Source: Defluviicoccus sp. (GTDB lineage Bacteria; Pseudomonadota; Alphaproteobacteria; MPNO01). Taken from it: a DNA stretch of 52,020 nt. The position numbers and the translations under genes are program-made. Location: NCBI GenBank assembly GCA_028820505.1, contig JAPPIT010000191.1:1-52020 (forward strand), written 5' to 3'. Each line of letters begins with the position of its first letter. The first letter of the stretch is position 1. Of this stretch, positions 18,145-27,112 are shown piece by piece. The notes beneath the pieces are model-generated. The model was given only the letters and a program-made list of their open reading frames with translations, was not told the origin of the DNA and made no database searches.

Positions 18145-21100
18145 GTGACGGCGAGGCATCGCCCGTTGCGCCGGGTGCTGAGGTCTTGCGGGCTTCTTGC
18201 GGTCCCGCTGGTCCTGGCAGCGGTTGTGGGACTCGCCGTTCCGTTATCCGGCGGCAGCGCGGTCGACTCGGTACGATCGACGATCTCGGTGCCGCTGTTC
18301 GTCCAGTCCACGGCGACCGGCATTCGCAGCTTCCTGCGGGTGGTCAACCGATCCCGCGCGTCCGGCACGGTGGACATCCTGGCCTATGACGACTCCGGTC
18401 TGCCGCACGGTCCCGTGACGCTCGCGCTGGGCGCCGGCGATGCGGTTCATCTCGACGCCGACGACCTCGAGGCGGGCGATCCGGAAAAGGGTCTACCGGT
18501 CGGGATCGGCACGGGGAGCGGGGCGTGGCGGCTGGAGCTGAGCAGCGCCCTCGACATCGAGGTCCTGTCCTATGTTCGTACCCAGGACGGGCTGGTCGGC
18601 GGCATGCTGGACATGGTTTCTCTGACCGGTTCGGGATATCGCGTAGCGCTGTTCGAGCCTGCTGGCACCGTCGGCCGGGTCAGCCGTCTGCGGCTTGTCA
18701 ACCCGGGATCGTTGCCGGCGGCGGTAACCATCGAGGGAATCGACGACGGGGGTTTGTCGCCGGGCGGCGCGGTACGCCTGTCGCTGCCCGCTCGGGCTTC
18801 GCGGACGGTGACAGCGGAGGAGCTGGAGAGCGGCGATGGCGAGGGGCTGAGCGGGGCGCTGGGCGACGGCCAGGGCCGGTGGCGGCTGCTGGTGACGGCG
18901 GACCGTCGGATCGCGGTGATGAACCTTTTATTCAGTTCGAGCACCGGGGCGGTAAGCAACCTGTCCGCCGATCCGGTTGCCGCGTTCGATGGCGATGACG
19001 GAGCGACGACGGTCCACGAGGTGGGGCTGTTCCCGTCCGCCTCGAACCTGAAAGCGGAGGGTGCGGTCCGCATCGTCAACCGGACTCGCCAGGCCGGGCA
19101 TGTGAGCATCGAAGCGATCGACGACACGGGGGCGCTATTCGGCCCGGTGAGCCTGTGGGTCGGCCCTCGGGAGAGCCTGGTAATCGGCTCGGGAGATCTG
19201 GAGCGGGGCAACGCGGGCAAGGGTTTGTCTGTGGGGACCGGGTCGGGGACCGGGGATTGGCGCTTGCGGTTGAGCACCGCGCTTGACATGGCCGTTATGT
19301 CCTATGTGCGTCCGCTGCTCATGCAAGACGGGCTCCTGGCCGCGATGGGGGCTTTGGTCCCGCGTGTTGCCTCGGCTCACCGCCTGACGCTCCTAGACCC
19401 GTCGGCGATGCCGGGTCAGGAGGCGCGGCTTCGCCTGATCAACCCCTCGGCGAGCGAGGCGGCGATCTCGATTCGGGGGATGGACGGCACGGGCGCGGTT
19501 CCGGGCGGCGCGGTTCGCATGTCCCTGGCAGCAGGGGCGTCGCTCGTGGTCGCGGTTACGGATCTGGAGGACGGTGCCGGGCCGGGTCTGGCCGGGACGC
19601 TTGGCGATGGGACCGGACGGTGGGATCTGGCGCTGACATCGAACCGGCGGATTCGGGTGATGAGCCTGCTGTCGGGTCCGGGCGGGTATCTTGCCAACCT
19701 GTCCGGCGCGGCCGGCGCGGCGGCCGAAGCGCTCGCCGGCATTCCGGAGGAGCCGGCGGATTCGGCGACCGCGGCAGAGGTGTTCGCCGGGCACATCTCG
19801 GGTCCTGTGGTGCAGTCGCGCTGCATCAACTGCCATGTCGCGGGCGGGGTCTCGGCGCACACGCGCCTGGTGTTCGAGCGCGCCGCGAACCCGGATCACG
19901 AGGCGCTGAACCTTGCGACCTTCGAGCGGTTTATGACGCTGGTCGACGGGGCGGCCTCGCGCATCCTGAACAAGATACAGGGGGTCGCGCATGGCGGCGG
20001 CGAACAGGTGCCGGCGGACAGCGCGGAGTTCGCCTGGATGGAGCGATTCCTGGACCGGCTGGGCGGGCCGCCGGCTCTGTTCGCCCGGCACGTCTCGGAG
20101 CCGGTGGTGCAGTCGCGCTGCATCGTCTGTCACGTCGAGGGGGGCCGCTCGGGGCACACGCGGCTGGTGTTCGAGCGGGCAACGAACTCGGATCACGAAG
20201 CGTTGAACCTTGCGACTTTCGAGCGCTTTCTGTCCGAGGTCGAGGGGGGAGCGTCGCGCATCCTGAACAAGATACAGGGGGTCGCGCATGGCGGCGGCGA
20301 GCAGGTCCAGGCGGATAGCGCGGAGTTTGCCTGGATGGAACGCTTCCTTGGCGGGCTGGACGCGGGGGTGGTGCCGGCGCCGATCACGGTGGACACGCTG
20401 TTCGACCCGGTGCGCATGGCGCCACTCGCCAAGACCTTGCGACGCGCGGCGCTGATATTCGCCGGGCGAGCGCCGACGCAAGCGGAATACGACGCCGTCT
20501 ATGGCGGCGCCACGGCACTGCGAAAGACGATCCGCGACCTGATGACCGGGCCCGGGTTCCACGACTTCCTCATCCGGGGGGCGAACGACCGGTTGCTCAC
20601 GGATCGGCAGACGGGTCAGGTCATCGATCCCAATTCCGGTTTCTTTGTCGACTTCGTCGATCAAAACTATGTGCAAAAAAAGGCGGGGGTCGAAACAAAC
20701 AGTTTGCGTCCGTACTACACTTGGCTGGGTAAGGTACACCACGGCGTTCGTCGAGCGCCTTTGGAGTTGATCGCGTATGTAGTCGAGAACGACTTGCCTT
20801 ACACGGAGATCCTGACGGCCGACTACATCATGGCCAATCCCCATGCCGCCATGGCCTATGGGGCTACCACCTCGTTCGACGATCCCGACAATCCACGCGA
20901 ATTCAAGCGTTCGAGAATCGCGAAGTATTATCGTCACGGAGAGGGATATATGGTCGAGCGCGATAGAGTGGTTGATGCGGATCGCCTCATCGCTCCCGGA
21001 CCGCTGTCGACGCGCTATCCGCATTCCGGCGTTCTTGGTACGAACGCCTTCCTGTATCGCTACCCGACGACGCCGACCAACCGCAACCGGGCGCGCGCGC

Positions 21101-23304
21101 GCTGGACCTACTACCATTTTCTCGGTCTGGACGTTGAAAAGTCGGCCTCGCGGACCACCGATCCGGTCGCCCTTGCGGACACCAACAACCCAACCATGCA
21201 CAACCCGGCCTGCACCGTCTGCCACAGCGTCCTCGATCCCGTAGCGGGCGCATTCCAGGACTATGGCGACGAGGGATACTACAAGGACCAGTGGGGCGGC
21301 ATGGATTCGCTGCACCGGTTCTATAAGGAAGATGATGGAGCGGAGTTGAGTGTCGAAGCCCAATCCTGGCGGAACAGGGAGACGCTGACATGGCCGCTCA
21401 TCCTTTCGGCCGGAACTGCAAAGGTGAAGGTGACATTCAGCAACCAATTCTGGGACGAGGCAGCTCAAGAAACCAGCCACATGTATCTCGACAGGTTTGA
21501 TCTCTTTGACGCCACGGGCCGGCGCGTGACCGGCGTGGAGTTCGAGGACCTGGAACCGCCGGTGGCCCCGTGGGGCGAATGCGGCGGGGCACGACGCAAC
21601 CCCGCAACGGGTCGTAAAGACTATTTCCTCTTGTGGGCAGGCCACGACACCTGTGCGATGCGCTTTGATGTTCGCGTTCCGGAAACAGGCATCTACACCG
21701 CCGAGGTGGTTGCCTGGTCGCAAGGCTACGATAAGCGGTTCGAGGGAGACGGCTACGCGAAACTCGCGGTCATCGCCAACGGGTATCAGGAGGGCGATAC
21801 TTGGTATCGGGACATGCGCGTCCCCGGCTTCAACGGCGAGCGGGCGCCCGAGGGCGAAGACAGCCTGCAATGGCTGGCGCGGCAGATCGTGGACGACCGG
21901 CGCTTCGCCGAGGCTACGGTCAAGTTCTGGTGGCCGGCGATCATGGGCAGCGAGATCGCGGAAGCGCCGGAGGCGGAAGACGACGCGGATTTCGATGGCC
22001 TGCTGCTCGCGGCCAATGCCCAGAGCGCGGAGATGAGGCGTCTGGCGCATGGCTTCCGGGAAGGTTTCATCGGTGGGCGGACATACAATCTCAAGGATCT
22101 TCTGGTCGAGATCGTGCTTTCGAAGTGGTTCCGGGCCGATGCATTTGACGATGCGGATCCCGTGCGCCTCGTGGCGCTGCGGCATGCCGGCGCCCGACGG
22201 CTGCTGACGCCCGAGGAGCTTGCGCAGAAGACGGCTGCCCTGACCGGCTTCCAGTGGGGTCGGCACATCGACGTCGGTTGCGGGGGCGACTGCGATGCTC
22301 GTCCGAACGATCTGACCGGAGAATTCCGACTCCTGTATGGCGGGATCGATTCGGACGGGATCACGGAGCGGGCGCGGAACATCACCTCGGTGATGGCCGG
22401 GGTGGCCAAGAGGCACGCGGTGCGCACGAGTTGTCCCGTCGTGATGCGCGAGTTCTATCTGCTCCCGGATGAAGACCGTCGATTGTTCGAAGGGCTGGAC
22501 AAGGACGTGACGCCCGCTTTGCAGTTCGACGCATCGTTCGAAATCGCCGCTGAAGAGAACTGGGAAACGGTGTCGCTGGAACGATCGCTGTCCGAAGGTT
22601 CCACTACAGTGAGGCTTAGCTTCATCAACGATCACTATGGAGGCCCGGATCAGGACCGCAACCTTCGTCTTGACCGGATGAGCCTCAAGGACACGTCCGG
22701 GCGGCTCGTCGCAAGCTACGAGCTGGAGACTCTCGACCCCATCAGCGAATGCAACCACCCGGTCGACGACCATTTCGGGCTTCACTGCCGTGGCTCGGTG
22801 GACGTGCCAATCGAGGTCCCCTCGGCAGGGACCTACCGCTTGGAAATAGTGGCGCGGGCTGATCGAGGGGGCGACGAGCTTGCCCTTTTGGAGGTCGAGG
22901 TGCTCGATCCCACCTTTACCGGCGGCGGCGCCACTTCGATCAGGGAGAAGCTGGTCGAGTTGCACGAGACGCTTCTCGGCGCCGAAGTCACTCCGCATTC
23001 CCCGGACGTGGATGCCGCGTTCAACCTGTTCGTCGATGTCATGGAGCGCGGCAGGAATTCGGACGACCTGTACTTCCATGCGTGGCAATGCGACTGGCGC
23101 AGCGATATCCACTTCATGGACGGCATCCTCGATGACCCGATCGTCAAGAAGCGGAACGAATGGGGTCCCTACTACGACTTCGACTGGCCCCGCGTGAATG
23201 CTCTCCTGGAGAACATCGACTTCTCCGATGACCACTACTCGGCGCACGCCTGGGTGGTGGTGCTGGCGTATCTGCTGACCGACTACCGCTACCTCTATCT
23301 GTGA
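18145..23304 (+). CDS. Giant exported repeat - multihaem - DUF1549/1588-like protein
   Basis: 1719 residues, GTG start, Sec-type signal (about residues 10-38). Residues 45-540 hold about four beta-rich repeats of 115-120 residues with motifs such as LRLVNPG, IEGIDDGG, WRLxLS and IxVMxLL. Two near-identical 98-residue haem domains follow (CINCH at 560, CIVCH at 659, each followed by HTRLVFERA and ILNKIQGVAHGGGEQV). Then comes a region like DUF1549 (LRRAALIFAGRAPTQAEY) and a DUF1588-like CTVCHSVLDPVAGAF at 1023. Two segments resemble calcium-dependent carbohydrate-binding modules of the CBM36/60 type (around 1093-1190, and VRLSFINDHYGGPDQDRNL around 1489-1590). It ends with a helical region. 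Such Cyt/DUF domains are best known from planctomycete exoproteins paired with DUF1501, and a DUF1501 gene follows by 10 bp. Position inside the T2SS locus suggests it is cargo. Reaction unknown; a surface redox or polysaccharide role is inference. Confidence 0.8.
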   Translation: MTARHRPLRRVLRSCGLLAVPLVLAAVVGLAVPLSGGSAVDSVRSTISVPLFVQSTATGIRSFLRVVNRSRASGTVDILAYDDSGLPHGPVTLALGAGDAVHLDADDLEAGDPEKGLPVGIGTGSGAWRLELSSALDIEVLSYVRTQDGLVGGMLDMVSLTGSGYRVALFEPAGTVGRVSRLRLVNPGSLPAAVTIEGIDDGGLSPGGAVRLSLPARASRTVTAEELESGDGEGLSGALGDGQGRWRLLVTADRRIAVMNLLFSSSTGAVSNLSADPVAAFDGDDGATTVHEVGLFPSASNLKAEGAVRIVNRTRQAGHVSIEAIDDTGALFGPVSLWVGPRESLVIGSGDLERGNAGKGLSVGTGSGTGDWRLRLSTALDMAVMSYVRPLLMQDGLLAAMGALVPRVASAHRLTLLDPSAMPGQEARLRLINPSASEAAISIRGMDGTGAVPGGAVRMSLAAGASLVVAVTDLEDGAGPGLAGTLGDGTGRWDLALTSNRRIRVMSLLSGPGGYLANLSGAAGAAAEALAGIPEEPADSATAAEVFAGHISGPVVQSRCINCHVAGGVSAHTRLVFERAANPDHEALNLATFERFMTLVDGAASRILNKIQGVAHGGGEQVPADSAEFAWMERFLDRLGGPPALFARHVSEPVVQSRCIVCHVEGGRSGHTRLVFERATNSDHEALNLATFERFLSEVEGGASRILNKIQGVAHGGGEQVQADSAEFAWMERFLGGLDAGVVPAPITVDTLFDPVRMAPLAKTLRRAALIFAGRAPTQAEYDAVYGGATALRKTIRDLMTGPGFHDFLIRGANDRLLTDRQTGQVIDPNSGFFVDFVDQNYVQKKAGVETNSLRPYYTWLGKVHHGVRRAPLELIAYVVENDLPYTEILTADYIMANPHAAMAYGATTSFDDPDNPREFKRSRIAKYYRHGEGYMVERDRVVDADRLIAPGPLSTRYPHSGVLGTNAFLYRYPTTPTNRNRARARWTYYHFLGLDVEKSASRTTDPVALADTNNPTMHNPACTVCHSVLDPVAGAFQDYGDEGYYKDQWGGMDSLHRFYKEDDGAELSVEAQSWRNRETLTWPLILSAGTAKVKVTFSNQFWDEAAQETSHMYLDRFDLFDATGRRVTGVEFEDLEPPVAPWGECGGARRNPATGRKDYFLLWAGHDTCAMRFDVRVPETGIYTAEVVAWSQGYDKRFEGDGYAKLAVIANGYQEGDTWYRDMRVPGFNGERAPEGEDSLQWLARQIVDDRRFAEATVKFWWPAIMGSEIAEAPEAEDDADFDGLLLAANAQSAEMRRLAHGFREGFIGGRTYNLKDLLVEIVLSKWFRADAFDDADPVRLVALRHAGARRLLTPEELAQKTAALTGFQWGRHIDVGCGGDCDARPNDLTGEFRLLYGGIDSDGITERARNITSVMAGVAKRHAVRTSCPVVMREFYLLPDEDRRLFEGLDKDVTPALQFDASFEIAAEENWETVSLERSLSEGSTTVRLSFINDHYGGPDQDRNLRLDRMSLKDTSGRLVASYELETLDPISECNHPVDDHFGLHCRGSVDVPIEVPSAGTYRLEIVARADRGGDELALLEVEVLDPTFTGGGATSIREKLVELHETLLGAEVTPHSPDVDAAFNLFVDVMERGRNSDDLYFHAWQCDWRSDIHFMDGILDDPIVKKRNEWGPYYDFDWPRVNALLENIDFSDDHYSAHAWVVVLAYLLTDYRYLYL

Positions 23305-23314
23305 GGGACCGGGG

Positions 23315-24583
23315 ATGAGACGCCGCTCGGTACTCAAGGGTCTGCTGGCCGTCGCCGCCGCCGCGCCGGGCTTCCGCCTTCCGCTCGTCCAGGCCTCAGA
23401 CCGCTACTCGGACAAGCTATTCGTGTTCGTCCAAGCCGATGGCGGTTGGGACCCCACCAGCTTTTGCGATCCCAAGGTCAACACGCCGGGCGAGAAGGTG
23501 ATCAACCACTGGGCGGAACGCGACGAGATCCGCCAAGCCGGCAACCTGGTCTACGCGCCCTTCGCCGGCAACCAAGCGTTCTTCGAGAAGTATCACCGGA
23601 TGATGCTGGTGATCAACGGCGTCGACGCCCAGACCAACTCCCACACCGTCGGCATCGTGCACAACTGGAGCGGGCGGAACTCGGAGGGCTATCCGACGCT
23701 GTCGGCCCTGCTCGCGGCACACTACGCGCCGGCGCTTCCGATCCCCTATCTGAGCTTCGGTGGGTACTCCAAGACCGCCGGTCTCGCACGTTTCACCCGC
23801 CTCGACGACCCGCGACCGCTGCGCGAGATCGCCTCGCCGATCGCCGACATGGAGGACATTTTCAGCGACGAGGACTGGCAAGCCATGGCCAGGCACCGCG
23901 CTTCGACCGTCGCCCGCCTCGCTGCGGTCCCGGACCTGTTGCCTGCCGACCGGGCTCACCTCGCGTTCTACGGCTCCGCCTTCGGCATCGAGGGGTTGAA
24001 GGCTTACGCCGATGCGATCCCGCCGGACGACGAACTCGAGCAGCCGGAGGAAGGAGAGGATTTCCGCAGCACGCTCCGACGCCAGGCTCAGCTGACCGTG
24101 CTCGCGTTCAAAACCGGGGTGGCGATCAGCGCCGATCTGTGGCTCGGCGGCTTCGATACCCACACCAACCACGACCCGCTCCATGAATGGCTGCTCGGCA
24201 ACCTCACGGCTTCGGTCGACTTCTTGTGGGATTACGCCGAGCTGCACGGTATCGCCGACCGGCTCGTCGTCGTGATCGGCTCGGATTTCGGGCGCACCCA
24301 TTTCTACAACTCAGTGAACGGCAAGGACCATTGGCCGATCGGCAGCTTCGTCGTCATGGAGAAGAACCGGCGCTGGACCGGCCGCGCAGTCGGCGAAACC
24401 GACGGTTTGCACTACGCCTACAAGATCGACCCTGAAACCCTGCGCCGCGACGATGGCCACGGCACAATCCTTTATCCCAAGCACGTCCACAAGGCGCTCA
24501 GACGATACCTGGGCGTCGGCGACTCACCCGGCGCCCTCAGGTTCCCGTTCAACAATACCGAAAATTGCTCGTTCTTCAGCTGA
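23315..24583 (+). CDS. DUF1501 family protein with Tat-type signal
   Basis: 422 residues. The start MRRRSVLKGLLAVAAAAPGF is a twin-arginine-like signal peptide, suggesting folded export with a bound metal. The core resembles the alkaline phosphatase/sulfatase fold in DUF1501: FVQADGGWDPTSFCDP, LWLGGFDTHTNHD, VVVIGSDFGRTHFYN and KDHWPIGSFVVM carry the Asp/His residues that would bind metal. Members are usually encoded beside a DUF1800 or DUF1549/1553-type partner; here that partner is the 1719-residue protein 10 bp upstream, with GGGACCGGGG as ribosome site. Substrate unknown. Tat export followed by T2SS passage across the outer membrane is plausible. Confidence 0.85.
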   Translation: MRRRSVLKGLLAVAAAAPGFRLPLVQASDRYSDKLFVFVQADGGWDPTSFCDPKVNTPGEKVINHWAERDEIRQAGNLVYAPFAGNQAFFEKYHRMMLVINGVDAQTNSHTVGIVHNWSGRNSEGYPTLSALLAAHYAPALPIPYLSFGGYSKTAGLARFTRLDDPRPLREIASPIADMEDIFSDEDWQAMARHRASTVARLAAVPDLLPADRAHLAFYGSAFGIEGLKAYADAIPPDDELEQPEEGEDFRSTLRRQAQLTVLAFKTGVAISADLWLGGFDTHTNHDPLHEWLLGNLTASVDFLWDYAELHGIADRLVVVIGSDFGRTHFYNSVNGKDHWPIGSFVVMEKNRRWTGRAVGETDGLHYAYKIDPETLRRDDGHGTILYPKHVHKALRRYLGVGDSPGALRFPFNNTENCSFFS

Positions 24584-24620
24584 ATCGTACGACCTTGCGT
24601 CTCCGGGAATCGACGTCCTG

Positions 24621-25283
24621 ATGCGCGAATTCCCATGCTGCGCAGGATCCGGGGCTCAACTCAAAATTCCGGACCTCGTGCCCGTTCTGTCGTGGATTCT
24701 GTCGCGCGGGCAATGCCGCTATTGCGGCGCAGCGATATCTCTCGCGATTCCGTTTCTGGAGTGCTCGATGATTGCGGTCACGATCATCACCGCGGCGCTC
24801 GTTCCCGATAACGCGCAGGCAGCGGAAGCCGGTCTTCTTGGGTGGTTGCTTATCTTGCTCGTGGTCATGGACTTGCGCTACCGGATATTGCCGGATGCCC
24901 TGACGGCAGCGCTGTTGGCGAGCGGATTGTCGATCGCGCTGGTCCTGCGGACCACCGACTTTGTCGAAGCGTTGTTCGGCGCAGCTGTCGGCGGCGGTAG
25001 TTTCTTGTTACTGCGTTTTCTCTACCACCGTCTTCGCGGAACCGAGGGCTTGGGTCTGGGCGACGTCAAGATGATGACCGGTCTCGGCGCATGGTTCGGC
25101 CCGTCCTGGCTGCCGCTACTCGTTCTCGTCGCCGCCACGGCCGGACTGCTGATCGCCTTCCTGAAAGCCTGGAAGGACGGAACCGGGGTCTCGGCGACGA
25201 CGATCGTGCCCTTCGGTGCATATCTTGGCGGCGGCGCGGTGCTGCTGTGGAGCTTGAAAGCAACCCACGGATGGGGGTGGTGA
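24621..25283 (+). CDS. gspO: Prepilin peptidase (T2SS), N-terminally short
   Basis: 220 residues of an inner-membrane aspartic protease that cleaves pseudopilin leaders. Both catalytic aspartates are present: VVMDLRYRILPD and the GLGDVKMM (GxGD) motif. About six membrane helices follow. The N-terminal cytoplasmic domain is shortened: it begins MREFPCCAGSG, then PVLSWILSRGQCRYCGAAI. So the first membrane helix and the usual first CxxC pair are missing or altered and only the second cysteine pair is normal. The protease should work; the N-methylation step may not. It sits 37 bp after the DUF1501 gene and before gspE, in line with the T2SS operon. Confidence 0.85.
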   Translation: MREFPCCAGSGAQLKIPDLVPVLSWILSRGQCRYCGAAISLAIPFLECSMIAVTIITAALVPDNAQAAEAGLLGWLLILLVVMDLRYRILPDALTAALLASGLSIALVLRTTDFVEALFGAAVGGGSFLLLRFLYHRLRGTEGLGLGDVKMMTGLGAWFGPSWLPLLVLVAATAGLLIAFLKAWKDGTGVSATTIVPFGAYLGGGAVLLWSLKATHGWGW

Positions 25284-25389
25284 AGCGGCCGATTGTCGGG
25301 CCTCTCGAGCGGTATATGGCGCTCGTCAGAACCCGAGGGAATTTGGTACGGTACGATTACGCATATCGGACGATGGGATCCTCCCGGTA

Positions 25390-27105
25390 ATGCCGAAGAC
25401 GCGGGAACCGATACCGGAAACGGCGCCCAGGAGCGCAGTTGCAGGGAAATGCCTTGCGGATTTGCTCGTTGAGCGAAACGACGTTCAGAGAGCGGATATG
25501 GACAAGGCATTGCAGATTCAGCGCTCCATCGGCGGCAAGCTGGAAAGCATTCTGGTCCGGAGCGGGACCATTTCCGAAGACCTGTTGTTGCTTCGGCTCG
25601 CGGAACTGCAGGACGCGATTTATTTACGAAACGCGGAAGACTTGCCGGACGGCGAGGACGTGTACCGGTTCATCTCCCAGTCGCCGATCAGGAAGGAATG
25701 GTTCTTCGATAATGGCGCGCTGATGTGGCGGCAAGACGGCTGCCTGTTCTGCATCGCCCGCGATATCCTGGATCACGGGGTGCGCGCGACGCTCGCCTAT
25801 TTTTACTCTGGCGAGAAGGTTACGCTTTGCCTCGCCGCCAACCACCAGATCGAGCGCTTGCTGGATTTCGTGAAGAATAAGCGGACCGCGGACGATCTCC
25901 ATACCGGTGACGACGGCAAGACGTTGTGGGAAATGGCGGAAGAGGCCCCGATCATCGAATTCGTCAACAAACTCTTCGCGCAGGCCGTCGATCTGAAAGC
26001 TTCTGACATCCACATCGAGCCGACGGAGGAACAATTCGCGGTTCGGATGCGTGTCGACGGCGTGCTGCACACCAAGCTGATTCAACCGGTCGAGCGCTTC
26101 CCGGCGGTCGCGTCCCGGATCAAGCTCATATCGGGTCTCGACATTGCGGAACGGCGGCTGCCTCAGGACGGACGCATTTCGACCAGGATCGCGGGGCGGG
26201 AGATGGACATCCGGGTGTCGACGGTGCCATGCGCCTTCGGGGAGTCGGTGGTGCTGAGAATGCTGGCGAAGGAAAGGCCGGATCTAACCCTCGCCAATCT
26301 TGGCATGGAACCGGACCACCTTGCCCTGTTTCGGAGTTGGTTCCAGACCAGCAGCGGTATCGTCTTGGTCACCGGGCCCACGGGCTCGGGCAAATCGACG
26401 ACGCTCGCTTCGGCGCTCACCGAGATCGACGATGGCGTCAAGAAGCTCATCACGGTGGAAGATCCGGTCGAGCACCAGATGCCGAACATCACCCAGATCC
26501 AGACCCATGCGGAAATCGGATACACTTTCGCTCGCGCCTTGCGCGCAATTTTGCGTCAGGATCCCGATGTAATCATGATCGGCGAGATCCGCGATCTGGA
26601 GACTGCGGAAATTGCCATCCGCTCCGCCATGACCGGCCATCTGGTGCTGTCGACGGTCCATACCAACGACGCCCTGTCCAGCTTCACGCGGTTAATCGAC
26701 ATGGGAATGGAACCTTTTCTGGTCGTTGCATCCGTCCGCGGCGTTCAGGCGCAACGGCTTGTGCGCAAGGCATGTCCGAATTGTTCGACGCATATCGACC
26801 CTCCGATCTCGGTCCGGGAACAGCTCGAGCTCCTGCCACCGCACATGCTGGGACACCGGTGGGTCGAGGTCCCAGGCTGCGATGCCTGCGGCGGGACTGG
26901 CTACAGCGGTAGGACCGGAATATACGAGCTGGTCTCGGTGTCCGAAGAACTCCAGGAATTGATCGTATCGGGAGGGAAGCTGGCGGATTTGAAGACCGTG
27001 GCTCGCCGACAGCGTCACCGCACCTTGCTCCAGGACGGTCTCCTCAAGGCTTCCCATGGACGCACCACTCTGGAGGAAGTGGAGCGTCTTGCACTCGACG
27101 AATGA
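25390..27105 (+). CDS. gspE: Type II secretion ATPase
   Basis: A 571-residue hexameric ATPase that powers pseudopilus assembly. The N-terminal T2SSE_N domain spans about 15-150. The catalytic part has Walker A GPTGSGKSTTL near 328, an Asp box around ITVEDPVEHQMP, Walker B DPDVIMIGEIRD and a His box (TGHLVLSTVHTNDA). The zinc-binding tetracysteine motif characteristic of GspE (CPNC at 462, CDACGGTGYSGRTGIYEL at 497) is intact. The stop is 7 bp before gspF. The ribosome site is weak. Confidence 0.95.
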   Translation: MPKTREPIPETAPRSAVAGKCLADLLVERNDVQRADMDKALQIQRSIGGKLESILVRSGTISEDLLLLRLAELQDAIYLRNAEDLPDGEDVYRFISQSPIRKEWFFDNGALMWRQDGCLFCIARDILDHGVRATLAYFYSGEKVTLCLAANHQIERLLDFVKNKRTADDLHTGDDGKTLWEMAEEAPIIEFVNKLFAQAVDLKASDIHIEPTEEQFAVRMRVDGVLHTKLIQPVERFPAVASRIKLISGLDIAERRLPQDGRISTRIAGREMDIRVSTVPCAFGESVVLRMLAKERPDLTLANLGMEPDHLALFRSWFQTSSGIVLVTGPTGSGKSTTLASALTEIDDGVKKLITVEDPVEHQMPNITQIQTHAEIGYTFARALRAILRQDPDVIMIGEIRDLETAEIAIRSAMTGHLVLSTVHTNDALSSFTRLIDMGMEPFLVVASVRGVQAQRLVRKACPNCSTHIDPPISVREQLELLPPHMLGHRWVEVPGCDACGGTGYSGRTGIYELVSVSEELQELIVSGGKLADLKTVARRQRHRTLLQDGLLKASHGRTTLEEVERLALDE

Positions 27106-27112
27106 CCGGCCA

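Noticed and set aside
19393-23337. Very long (1314-codon) open frame on the minus strand
   Set aside because: It is antisense to the haem/DUF fusion gene, whose plus-strand product has clear CxxCH motifs and domains; the minus frame is low-complexity R/H-rich, a GC-codon artefact.
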